Assembly: GCA_040902445.1 (NCBI GenBank)
Contig: JBBDXJ010000305.1
Span: 5,179-69,178 of the forward strand
Direction of reading: 5' to 3'
Length of the DNA: 64,000 bases
Source: Chryseosolibacter sp040902445
Lineage (GTDB): Bacteria > Bacteroidota > Bacteroidia > Cytophagales > Cyclobacteriaceae
This document shows positions 17,714-24,805 of the stretch, piece after piece. A program made the position numbers and the translations under genes. Position 1 is the first letter of the stretch; the number at the start of each line of letters is the position of its first letter. Below the pieces are notes generated by a model. That model did no database searches. It had not been told where the DNA came from and saw only the letters and a program-made list of their open reading frames with translations.

Positions 17714-18508
17714 TTAGACGGCAATAGGAGCTTTTATAGAAGGATGAGCCTGGTAGTTCACAATTTCAAAATCCTCAAACTCGTATTCAAAAATGGAGGA
17801 GGGTTTGCGTTTAATATTCAACCGAGGCAGTGGATACGGATCCCGTGAAAGCTGTAGATTGGCTTGTTCCAGATGATTGGTATAGAGATGAACGTCTCCC
17901 CCAGTCCACACAAAGTCACCGGGTAACAGATCACATTGCTGTGCGAACATGTAGGTGAGTAAGGCATACGAAGCAATATTAAATGGCACTCCTAAAAAAT
18001 AGTCGGCGCTGCGCTGATAGAGCTGGCAAGACAATTTGCCATCGGCCACATAAAACTGGAACAGGGCATGACAGGGAGGTAGCGCCATTTTATCGACCTC
18101 CGCCGGGTTCCATGCAGTAACGATATGTCGTCGCGAATCCGGTTTCTGTTTTATTTGTGATACCACCTGAGAGATCTGATCGATAGACCTGCCGCCCGGC
18201 GCCGGCCAGCTTCTCCATTGATGTCCGTAAACCGGGCCGAGTTCTCCGTTTTGGTCAGCCCATTCATCCCAGATAGAAACACCGTTGTCTTTGAGGTATT
18301 TGATGTTGGTATCTCCCTTCAAAAACCAGAGAAGCTCATAAATTATAGAGCGGAGATGAAGTTTTTTCGTCGTGATGAGGGGGAAACCTTCAGAAAGATC
18401 AAACCGCAGCTGCCTTCCAAACAGCGAAAGAGTACCGGTGCCTGTGCGGTCAGTTTTGCGCGATCCGTTGTCACGGATATCCTTCATCAAATCGAGGTAT
18501 TGCTTCAT
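17714..18508 (-). CDS. thyA: Thymidylate synthase
   Basis: 264 residues from the ATG at 18508 (MKQYLDLMKDIRDNGSRKTDRTGTGTLSLFGRQ), the same length as E. coli ThyA; a start 19 codons upstream is in frame but not conserved. The catalytic cysteine lies in LPPCHALFQFYV at about 146; RRHIVTAWNP and DVHLYTNHLEQ are the substrate-binding segments. It methylates dUMP with methylene-tetrahydrofolate to give dTMP. The usual neighbour folA is not next to it. The ending AHPSIKAPIAV is intact. Confidence 0.97.
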   Translation of the reverse strand: MKQYLDLMKDIRDNGSRKTDRTGTGTLSLFGRQLRFDLSEGFPLITTKKLHLRSIIYELLWFLKGDTNIKYLKDNGVSIWDEWADQNGELGPVYGHQWRSWPAPGGRSIDQISQVVSQIKQKPDSRRHIVTAWNPAEVDKMALPPCHALFQFYVADGKLSCQLYQRSADYFLGVPFNIASYALLTYMFAQQCDLLPGDFVWTGGDVHLYTNHLEQANLQLSRDPYPLPRLNIKRKPSSIFEYEFEDFEIVNYQAHPSIKAPIAV

Positions 18509-18756
18509 TGTCGCTGTTATGAATATTTGGCAAAGATAAGGGATTTGGGAATTTGTTGCTGGCAAAATAGTGAATTGTGAATGGTGAGTGGTGAGTTAAT
18601 GCGTGCGTCAGCTTGATCTTTCGCTTTACTCACATCTGGCTTTTCGTCCAAGACATGAAAAGTGGCAGTCCCTGCAGTCCCTATCCTCAAGCACGAGCCC
18701 CCTCACAACTCCAAAGGAGTCCTATGGACTGGCTATTCACAATCCAATGCAGGTAA
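18509..18756. repeat. Intergenic stretch with GTGAGTGGTGAG-type repeat
   Basis: No gene seen. Bases 18576-18598 carry TGTGAATGGTGAGTGGTGAG, a member of a short direct-repeat family also at 21204-21232, 32484-32505 and, more degenerate, 32562-32586. It is followed in two copies by GCGTGCG. The rest, including a block with GTCCCTGCAGTCCC near 18668, has no recognised role. Confidence 0.5.
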
Positions 18757-18759
18757 ATA

Positions 18760-18784
18760 AAAAAATCCCGGTTTCCCGGGATTC
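18760..18784 (-). terminator. Rho-independent terminator of the 18809-19687 gene
   Basis: On the minus strand AATCCCGG pairs perfectly with CCGGGATT around a GAAA tetraloop (plus-strand 18765-18784), followed by a run of U (plus-strand A-run 18760-18764). It lies 25 bases after the stop of the lipoprotein gene. Confidence 0.85.
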
Positions 18785-18808
18785 TTTATTACAAATATCG
18801 CAAGTTTC

Positions 18809-19687
18809 TTAAAGAGATATCTCCCGTGTAACACCATTAGTGGTAACGGTGAAAGCCCGGTCGCAGGTTCCATCACCAAAATTGATTGTGATTTCTTTTG
18901 TGCCGTTGATGGTGTATCTTTTAACTCCCTGAACGGCAATTCCACAATGGCGTTTGTAAACCAGATCCTCAAGCAACATCATAGAATACTCCCTTCCACT
19001 GCGGGTCGTTCCGGAGGCGGTACTGGTATTTTCTATCCGAAGATTATCGTTTATCGGATTTTCTTCGCGAACCCATCGCCAGGTGATATTGGATTCACGT
19101 GTGGCGAACTTTTCATCCGAAAAAGTGGCCCTTCCGTTTGCAAGAACAACATTGAAACGGGGTGCATCGGAGGTGCTGTTCTGAACGTTGGTAAGCGTAC
19201 GGGTACCTTCCAGTTTTACATCGTTCATGTAATAATTCTCAGTAGTTGTTACAACCGTTGATTGTGGCATAAATCTTTTACCATTGTAAGTAAAGATCAG
19301 TTTACCCTTGCGCACATTTCCTTTGAGATCAGTGCAACCTGAAGTACCGAAGTCGATAGTCAAAACTCCTCTGGGAGCTTCCACGGTGGAACTTGCGTCG
19401 GATTCTATGGTGACAACAATTCCGTCGCAGTTAAGCCTGTGGTCTTCAATGCTGATAGAGCCTGAAGTTCGTCCGCTGCTGTACTCTGTGTCGGAAGGTG
19501 ATTCAATGGCAATTCCGGCCATGTCATCAAGGTCCTGGAAATACCCTTCGGTAACGGCTTCTTCGGTAATATCCGCAGTATCCTGAATAGTCAGGCGTTC
19601 TTCTTCCTCTTTACAGGATGAAACGCCCAAAAATGAGGCTATCAGGGCGAAGGCGGAAAATTTTAATACGTTTTGTTTAAGCATCAT
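18809..19687 (-). CDS. Uncharacterised lipoprotein
   Basis: 292 residues. The N terminus MMLKQNVLKFSAFALIASFLGVSSC with a lipobox cysteine at about 25 followed by KEEEER predicts an outer membrane or periplasmic lipoprotein. The body is rich in Thr, Ser and Gly and looks all-beta (GVLTIDFGTSGCTDLKG, KLIFTYNGKRF, ITINFGDGTCDRAFTVT); two similar segments each ending in GxCxD suggest an internal duplication. Function unknown. AT-rich sequence upstream (19690-19760) should hold the promoter; a strong terminator follows. Confidence 0.7.
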   Translation of the reverse strand: MMLKQNVLKFSAFALIASFLGVSSCKEEEERLTIQDTADITEEAVTEGYFQDLDDMAGIAIESPSDTEYSSGRTSGSISIEDHRLNCDGIVVTIESDASSTVEAPRGVLTIDFGTSGCTDLKGNVRKGKLIFTYNGKRFMPQSTVVTTTENYYMNDVKLEGTRTLTNVQNSTSDAPRFNVVLANGRATFSDEKFATRESNITWRWVREENPINDNLRIENTSTASGTTRSGREYSMMLLEDLVYKRHCGIAVQGVKRYTINGTKEITINFGDGTCDRAFTVTTNGVTREISL

Positions 19688-19791
19688 ATGCTAGTTTGTT
19701 TGGTTTATTGTTGGTTAGATTGACCTTTTAAACAAAGGTTTAAAGATACAAAGCAAAATTTTTCACACATTTAAGTCGTTTAAAAGGCCAT

Positions 19792-20463
19792 ATGGTAACC
19801 ACCTACGTAAGATATTTCGCATTTATTCTCTGTTTTTCGGGCGTTTTAAGCGCTTTTGGTCAATCCCAGATAAAAATTGCGAAGCTTAAATACAATGGCG
19901 GAGGAGACTGGTACGCCAATAAGACCGCTTTGCCAAACCTGATAAAATTCTGCAATCAGGAACTGGGCATGAATATTCACCCCGAGGAAGATGTGGTCGA
20001 TGCCGGAAGCTCAGATATCTTCTTATACCCTTATGTATATATGACCGGCCACGGCAATGTCGTATTCTCGGATACAGAAGCAGCTAACCTGCGGAAGTAC
20101 CTGATTGCGGGCGGTTTCCTGCACGTCGATGATAATTATGGACTGGATAAATTTATTCGCCTGGAATTAAAAAAAGTTTTTCCTGAACTCGAACTCGTGC
20201 AAATCCCCTTCGACCATCCTATCTATCACCAGAAATTCAACTTCCCCAAAGGACTGCCCAAGATCCACGAGCACGATGCGAAACCCGCACAGGGTATGGG
20301 ACTGATCTATCAGGGAAGACTCGTCGCCTACTACTCCTTCGAATCCGACCTCGGCAATGGTTGGGAGGACCAGCGCATTCACAATGATCCCGAAGAAAAA
20401 CGCCAACAAGCCCTGCGCATGGGGGCGAATATTATTGCGTATTGTTTTACAGAGTCCATGTGA
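19792..20463 (+). CDS. DUF4159 domain secreted protein
   Basis: 223 residues with a signal peptide cleaved after about SAFGQ. The DUF4159 body follows: IKIAKLKYNGGGDWYANKTALPNLIKF, SDIFLYPYVYMTGHGNVVFS, LRKYLIAGGFLHVDDNYGLD and YQGRLVAYYSFESDLGNGWED. This is a Bacteroidota-enriched periplasmic family with a flavodoxin/GATase-like fold, often near MoxR/BatA-type genes, but its function is not known and no such neighbours are present here. The 3' 85 bases overlap a broken blaR1-like frame on the other strand. Confidence 0.85.
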   Translation: MVTTYVRYFAFILCFSGVLSAFGQSQIKIAKLKYNGGGDWYANKTALPNLIKFCNQELGMNIHPEEDVVDAGSSDIFLYPYVYMTGHGNVVFSDTEAANLRKYLIAGGFLHVDDNYGLDKFIRLELKKVFPELELVQIPFDHPIYHQKFNFPKGLPKIHEHDAKPAQGMGLIYQGRLVAYYSFESDLGNGWEDQRIHNDPEEKRQQALRMGANIIAYCFTESM

Positions 20464-20660
20464 GTGGGTTGGTGCGGACCGCCCGACTCGTTATTTTCTA
20501 TATGAATAAGTGGAAAGATGAGGGGGCCAAAGATCCCGGCCAAAAGAAACATGCGCAAAAACCTGAAGCGCGTTTCTTTCCGCAAGAACAGAACATAGAA
20601 AGCCAGGATCATGAGCAACCCCAGGTTGGCTTCAATGATGTAATTTAATGTTGCCGTCAT
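20379..20660 (-). pseudogene. BlaR1/M56 metallopeptidase sensor, N-terminal fragment
   Basis: The frame starts MTATLNYIIEANLGLLMILAFYVLFLRKETRFRFLRMF, followed by AGIFGPLIFPLIH: two membrane segments typical of the start of Bacteroidota M56/BlaR1 sensors, which are normally 400-700 residues. Similarity ends after about 55 residues; the remaining residues are antisense to the DUF4159 gene. The HExxH zinc protease and sensor parts are absent. It follows blaI in the same direction by 80 bases, the normal blaI-blaR1 order, so this is the remnant of the regulator's sensor. Confidence 0.65.
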
Positions 20661-20740
20661 AGTGTAAAAGATCTAAAATTCTTGGTATACTTTGTTTTGT
20701 CAGCCCGATATTGGCCCTGTTAGATAGTTGAGACAGGCAT

Positions 20741-21112
20741 TCATCGCTTGTCGTTTTTAAGTTCGCGCAGTAATTTTTCAATGTCGGCGGTATTCATTTT
20801 ATGTTCTTTGGCAAAGAAGGATACCAGGTTCTGAAATGATCCGTTGAAATAACCCTTGATCATGTTGTTCAGATAAAATTTGGTGTAGCGATCCTTGCTT
20901 ACCAGGGGATGATACTCGTGGGTTTTTCCGTAAGCTTTGTGTCCGATGAACCCTTTTGTTTCGAGAATTCTGACGATGGTGGAAACTGTATTGTACGCCG
21001 GTTTGGGTTCGGGCATGTGTTCGATGATATCTTTTACAAACCCTTTTTCAAGCGTCCACAATATCTGCATGACCTGGTCTTCCGCCCGGGTGAGCTCTTT
21101 GAGATCTTTCAT
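20741..21112 (-). CDS. BlaI/MecI/CopY-family repressor
   Basis: 123 residues. The winged-helix domain is plain: KELTRAEDQVMQILWTLEKGFVKDIIEHM, KPAYNTVSTIVRILETKGFIGHKAYGK; the C-terminal dimerisation helices follow (IKGYFNGSFQNLVSFFAKEH, DIEKLLRELKN). BlaI proteins repress their own operon until the BlaR1 protease relieves repression. Here the sensor gene downstream is reduced to a fragment, so the repressor either acts constitutively or is controlled by another sensor. Confidence 0.92.
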   Translation of the reverse strand: MKDLKELTRAEDQVMQILWTLEKGFVKDIIEHMPEPKPAYNTVSTIVRILETKGFIGHKAYGKTHEYHPLVSKDRYTKFYLNNMIKGYFNGSFQNLVSFFAKEHKMNTADIEKLLRELKNDKR

Positions 21113-21203
21113 TGCTACTATGTATTTAGGTATGAAACTAAATGTTTAGTTAATAAAAGTCAAGAAAAACTAAAAATATTTCTTCTCTATGGAGTTGCGG
21201 TGG

Positions 21204-21372
21204 GTGAATGGTGAATAGTGAGTGGTGAATTAGGGCGTGCGGCTACTTTGCCTTCACATTGTCCTTCTTTCTGTGTTAAAAGAATGAAGATTAACGACTA
21301 AGGATGTCGAAATGAACCAGGAGTATCCGATGAGTCGCAGGAATTATTCACGACTCGCAATTAACCATTCAC
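21204..21372. repeat. Inverted copies of the GTGAGTGGTGAAT repeat
   Basis: Bases 21204-21232 read GTGAATGGTGAATAGTGAG and onward; 21342-21372 contain the inverted form (ATTCACGACTCGC, TTAACCATTCAC). The 110 bases between them encode nothing recognisable. The arms flank the boundary between the blaI/blaR1 remnant and the oppositely oriented tonB remnant. Confidence 0.5.
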
Positions 21373-21393
21373 AAAAAACGTGGCAGAAATTAA

Positions 21394-21786
21394 TCAATAA
21401 CTTTTGCTATCGTCGAGTTTTCGGACGAAGCCCGTAAACTCTCCGAAGCTTCGCAAACTGAAGATAAGGTCTTCACTGTCGTGGAACACCAACCCGAGTT
21501 TCCGGGTGGATATGATGCGATGATGGAATTTATCCGTGCGAATATGCGGTATCCCGCCGAGGCGCGAATGATGGGAATAGAGGGAACAGTGTACACATCC
21601 TTTATTGTTGAACTCAATGGAGCTGTATCCTCAGTGAATACCATCCGCGGCATTAGCGAGTCTTGCGACAACGAAGCCAAAAGGGTACTTGCTTTATTTC
21701 CAAAATGGATTCCCGGCAAACAGAGCGGCAAACAAGTCAGGGTGAGGTTTGTAATGCCGATAAAATTTAATTTAAATAATAAGTAA
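21394..21786 (+). pseudogene. TonB C-terminal domain remnant
   Basis: The frame is open from just after a stop at 21391 but has no ATG; a GTG at 21481 is the first conventional start. Residues include VFTVVEHQPEFPGGYDAMMEFIRANMRYPAEARMMGIEGTV and ALFPKWIPGKQSGKQVRVRFVMPIKF, an intact Bacteroidota TonB C-terminal domain of about 100 residues. The membrane anchor and proline-rich spacer are missing, so it cannot energise a receptor as it stands. In this phylum the domain is often the C-terminal end of BlaR1-like sensors; it may be the displaced tail of the broken one nearby, although it lies on the opposite strand. Confidence 0.7.
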
Positions 21787-21917
21787 GGGGGAGAGAACGT
21801 CGTCGTAGATTCCAGCTCCATTCCATTGCTCCTGCATCTTCCTTGAAGGTAGCACTTCAAAGTACGGTGGTTGAGCTGTTCCAAAAGTCGCGGTTAATTA
21901 AGAGATTTTCCCCGAAC

Positions 21918-22033
21918 CCGCAGCGTCCTCGAGACGAGAGACACTGCGGAGGCGTGTTGTAGTTGAGCGCTCCCTGGGCACGTAAAGGATTTGAGCATGT
22001 CCTCGCAGAGTCTCCTGCCTCAGGGACTCTGCG
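21918..22033. repeat. Two hairpin repeats of one family
   Basis: At 22004-22033 CGCAGAGTC pairs with GACTCTGCG, with an inner CCTG/CAGG stem. At 21918-21949 a related hairpin has CCGCAG/CTGCGG arms around GTC/GAC. A third copy is at 32662-32691. No U-run follows, so these are repeats rather than terminators. The surrounding 21787-22077 holds no gene. Confidence 0.6.
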
Positions 22034-22077
22034 GTTTCGAAGCATGACAGTGCTCCGAACAAAGGTCAGGAACTTCG

Positions 22078-23259
22078 TTACTTCTTCAAAAATATCTCCG
22101 CGAGCTTCTCATCCAGCGCAGCGCCCCTGAGATTTTTTGCAATGATCACGCCGTTGGGGTCGAGCAGCAACGAAAATGGGATGCCGGTAATATTATAGGT
22201 CTTGGCGGCTTCCGATTGCCAGTATTTCAGATCGGACACATGTGTCCATGTGAGATTATCCTGTTCAATGGCCTGTAGCCAATCCGCTTTGTTGCGATCA
22301 AGTGAAACACCGAAAACGGTGAACCCTTTGTCCTTATATTTCTGAAACGCGCGCACAACATTCGGGTTTTCCTGCCTGCATGGGCCGCACCACTTCGCCC
22401 AGAAATCCAGCAGAACGTATTTGCCCTGCATGGACGACAATGTCACAACTTTTCCTTCCGGATTTGGAAGGGCGATCTCCGGAGCCTTCTGACCCACGGC
22501 GGTGAGTTTCATTTTATTTACGTAGTCAACAAAATTTGCAGACTCGGAGTAATTCGGCCATTCTTTTTTTAACTTATCAGCCACCTGCTTGTAGGTATCG
22601 TAATACTGGTCCTTATCAATGATATTGGATTGCAGAAGATGGATCACTGCCAGGCTGGGAGATTCTTTTACCATCAAGGCGGCGATCTGATCGGAATACT
22701 TCTTGACTATCTGCTGGTATTTCATTTGTAACTCCTGGACCTTGGCCTGATCCTTCTTTTGCGTCGCCACTGTAAATTCCTGATTCAAGTGCTCCACGGC
22801 GGGATCACTGTTTATACTGCCCTGTAATCCCTGAACCTGCTGGATGAGGGCGATGTCGGGCGAACCACTGATATCTACAAATCCCTGTTGACTATTTCCG
22901 TCGACATTAACTTCAATGTCGGTTTTATCGAGAATGACGCTCAACATCTGCTTGTTATAGAAATTCAACTGGTAATAGCCCGGTTCATTCATTTTTATTT
23001 TTTTCGCGAAAGTGTAATTACTTTTCAGCTGAATAGTATCCTGCCATCCCGGAGCACCGTTCTTGATTTGCGCAATGCTGATCTGACCGGTCTGCGGATA
23101 ACCCACCTTTCCACGAATAGTGACGTACCAGCTTCCATCATCAGCTTGCTGCTCTTCTTTCCCGTTCGTTGAACAGGATAAGCACAAAGCCAAAAGCAAT
23201 AAGCTGTAAGCTTTAAGCTTTAAGCTGGGGACAGTCCGGTTTTTGTTCGATTGTGCCAT
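22078..23259 (-). CDS. TlpA/ResA-like thiol-disulfide oxidoreductase, lipoprotein
   Basis: About 393 residues from the ATG at 23259. A signal sequence (KLKAYSLLLLALCLSC) ends at a lipidation cysteine. Residues to about 130 form a DUF4369-like beta domain (VTIRGKVGYPQTGQISIAQI), then a helical part, then an AhpC/TSA-thioredoxin domain: VGQKAPEIALPNPEGKVVTL, LLDFWAKWCGPCRQENP with the CxxC active site, and YNITGIPFSLLLDPNG with the cis-proline. It should reduce or exchange disulfides in the periplasm. An in-frame start at 23316 adds 19 residues that do not look like a signal peptide. Confidence 0.87.
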   Translation of the reverse strand: MAQSNKNRTVPSLKLKAYSLLLLALCLSCSTNGKEEQQADDGSWYVTIRGKVGYPQTGQISIAQIKNGAPGWQDTIQLKSNYTFAKKIKMNEPGYYQLNFYNKQMLSVILDKTDIEVNVDGNSQQGFVDISGSPDIALIQQVQGLQGSINSDPAVEHLNQEFTVATQKKDQAKVQELQMKYQQIVKKYSDQIAALMVKESPSLAVIHLLQSNIIDKDQYYDTYKQVADKLKKEWPNYSESANFVDYVNKMKLTAVGQKAPEIALPNPEGKVVTLSSMQGKYVLLDFWAKWCGPCRQENPNVVRAFQKYKDKGFTVFGVSLDRNKADWLQAIEQDNLTWTHVSDLKYWQSEAAKTYNITGIPFSLLLDPNGVIIAKNLRGAALDEKLAEIFLKK

Positions 23260-23336
23260 TGTAGACAATGCTTTTTTGTTTCTTATATCCTGTAAATTTA
23301 ACATAACAATTTCCATTACTTAAAACTTACAACTTA

Positions 23337-24797
23337 TTACTTTACAGCGTTAAGCCTTTCCGTCAGGAGCTCGTTCGCCACTTTGGGGTCGGCTTTGCCT
23401 TTGCTGCGTTTCATCACTTCCCCCATAAACATTGCCACGATTCCTTTTTTACCGCTTTTATACGCTTCAACCTTTAAAGGGAACTCTTTAATGACTTCTT
23501 CAATGATAGGTAAAATGGAACTGTGATCACTTTCCTGGATCAGATTCAATCGCTGTGCCACTTCCTGAGCGGACGAATGGGGGTGTTTTAATAATTCAGG
23601 GAAAAGCCGTTGCGAAGCAATTGTAAAACTGACTTTTCCTTCTTCCACCAATGCGATCAACTCAGCCAGCTTTTTCGGAGCCAGGGGAAAATCACTGGCG
23701 GAAAGATTGAATTCATTTAAGTGGGATTTGATCGGTCCCATCACCCAATTGGAGGCAGCTTTAAAGTTTCCGGTGTGTTCACATACACTCTCAAAATACA
23801 AGGCGACATCCCTCGAATCCGTTAATACCTGGGCGTCATATTCCGGAAGATTAAATTGCTGCACATACTTCTGAAATAACTCACGCGGTAAAGCCGGCAT
23901 GGATGCGCGTATACTTTCAAGCCATTCCTCCGAAACAATCATTGGGCTGAGATCCGGGTCGGGGAAATAGCGATAATCGTTTAACTCTTCTTTGGTACGC
24001 ATACCAAAAGTTTTTCCAGAGCCTGCATCAAAGGTCCTGGTTTCGGAAGGTATCACTTTTCCATTTTCAATTTCAGTGATCTGCCTTTCAATTTCGTGGT
24101 CGATGGCGCGCTGTACATTTCTGATGGAATTCATATTCTTCACTTCGACCTTTCTGCCAAATTCTTTCGCACCCTTCAACATGACCGAGACGTTGGCATC
24201 ACAGCGCAGTGATCCCTCTTCCATGTTGCCATCACAAATATCCAGATAGCGCACGAGCTTCCTGATCTCCGTCAAAAGAGCGTATGCTTCTTCTGACGAG
24301 CGAAGACACGGTTCTGTTACAATCTCTATCAACGGAACGCCCGCACGGTTCAGATCTACCTGCGTATCGCTTTCATGAGGAAAGTGAATGGACTTCCCCG
24401 CGTCCTCTTCCATGTGGATGCGATTCAGCTCCACGTTGCTTTCTCCTGCTTTTGTATTGATCGTTATGAATCCGCCTTTGCAGACAGGTGTACGATCCTG
24501 GGTGATCTGATAACCCTTCGGGAGGTCTGGATAAAAATAATTTTTCCGGTCGAAGATATTAAACCGGCTTATTTCACAATGGCAGGCTAAACCCATTTTG
24601 ATGGCGTACTCTACCGTCTTCCTGTTCAGTTTAGGCAAAGTTCCGGGGTGCGCCAAAGAAATCACACTGACGCTGGTATTCGGCTCGCTTCCAAAGACTG
24701 CAGAATCTGAATTAAAGATCTTGCTTTTCGTCAATAGCTGAGCATGGACCTCCAGCCCGATCACCGCAACATATTTTTCCTTAATTGATTTATCCAT
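23337..24797 (-). CDS. gatB: Asp-tRNA(Asn)/Glu-tRNA(Gln) amidotransferase subunit B
   Basis: 486 residues, the normal length. Opens with YVAVIGLEVHAQLLTKSKIFNSD; has SLAHPGTLPKLN, the DLPKGYQITQ segment, EVKNMNSIRNVQRAIDHEIERQ and DYRYFPDPDLSP. The last 150 residues are the YqeY-like tRNA-binding tail. GatB phosphorylates the mischarged aminoacyl-tRNA and, with GatA and GatC, amidates it. gatA and gatC are not adjacent. It lies 8 bases after alaS in the same direction, so the two synthetase-type genes are probably cotranscribed. Confidence 0.97.
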   Translation of the reverse strand: MDKSIKEKYVAVIGLEVHAQLLTKSKIFNSDSAVFGSEPNTSVSVISLAHPGTLPKLNRKTVEYAIKMGLACHCEISRFNIFDRKNYFYPDLPKGYQITQDRTPVCKGGFITINTKAGESNVELNRIHMEEDAGKSIHFPHESDTQVDLNRAGVPLIEIVTEPCLRSSEEAYALLTEIRKLVRYLDICDGNMEEGSLRCDANVSVMLKGAKEFGRKVEVKNMNSIRNVQRAIDHEIERQITEIENGKVIPSETRTFDAGSGKTFGMRTKEELNDYRYFPDPDLSPMIVSEEWLESIRASMPALPRELFQKYVQQFNLPEYDAQVLTDSRDVALYFESVCEHTGNFKAASNWVMGPIKSHLNEFNLSASDFPLAPKKLAELIALVEEGKVSFTIASQRLFPELLKHPHSSAQEVAQRLNLIQESDHSSILPIIEEVIKEFPLKVEAYKSGKKGIVAMFMGEVMKRSKGKADPKVANELLTERLNAVK

Positions 24798-24805
24798 TTT
24801 CTGAA

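Noticed and set aside
21204..21372. CRISPR-like repeat array
   Set aside because: Only two imperfect inverted copies, no regular spacers and no cas genes anywhere in the window.
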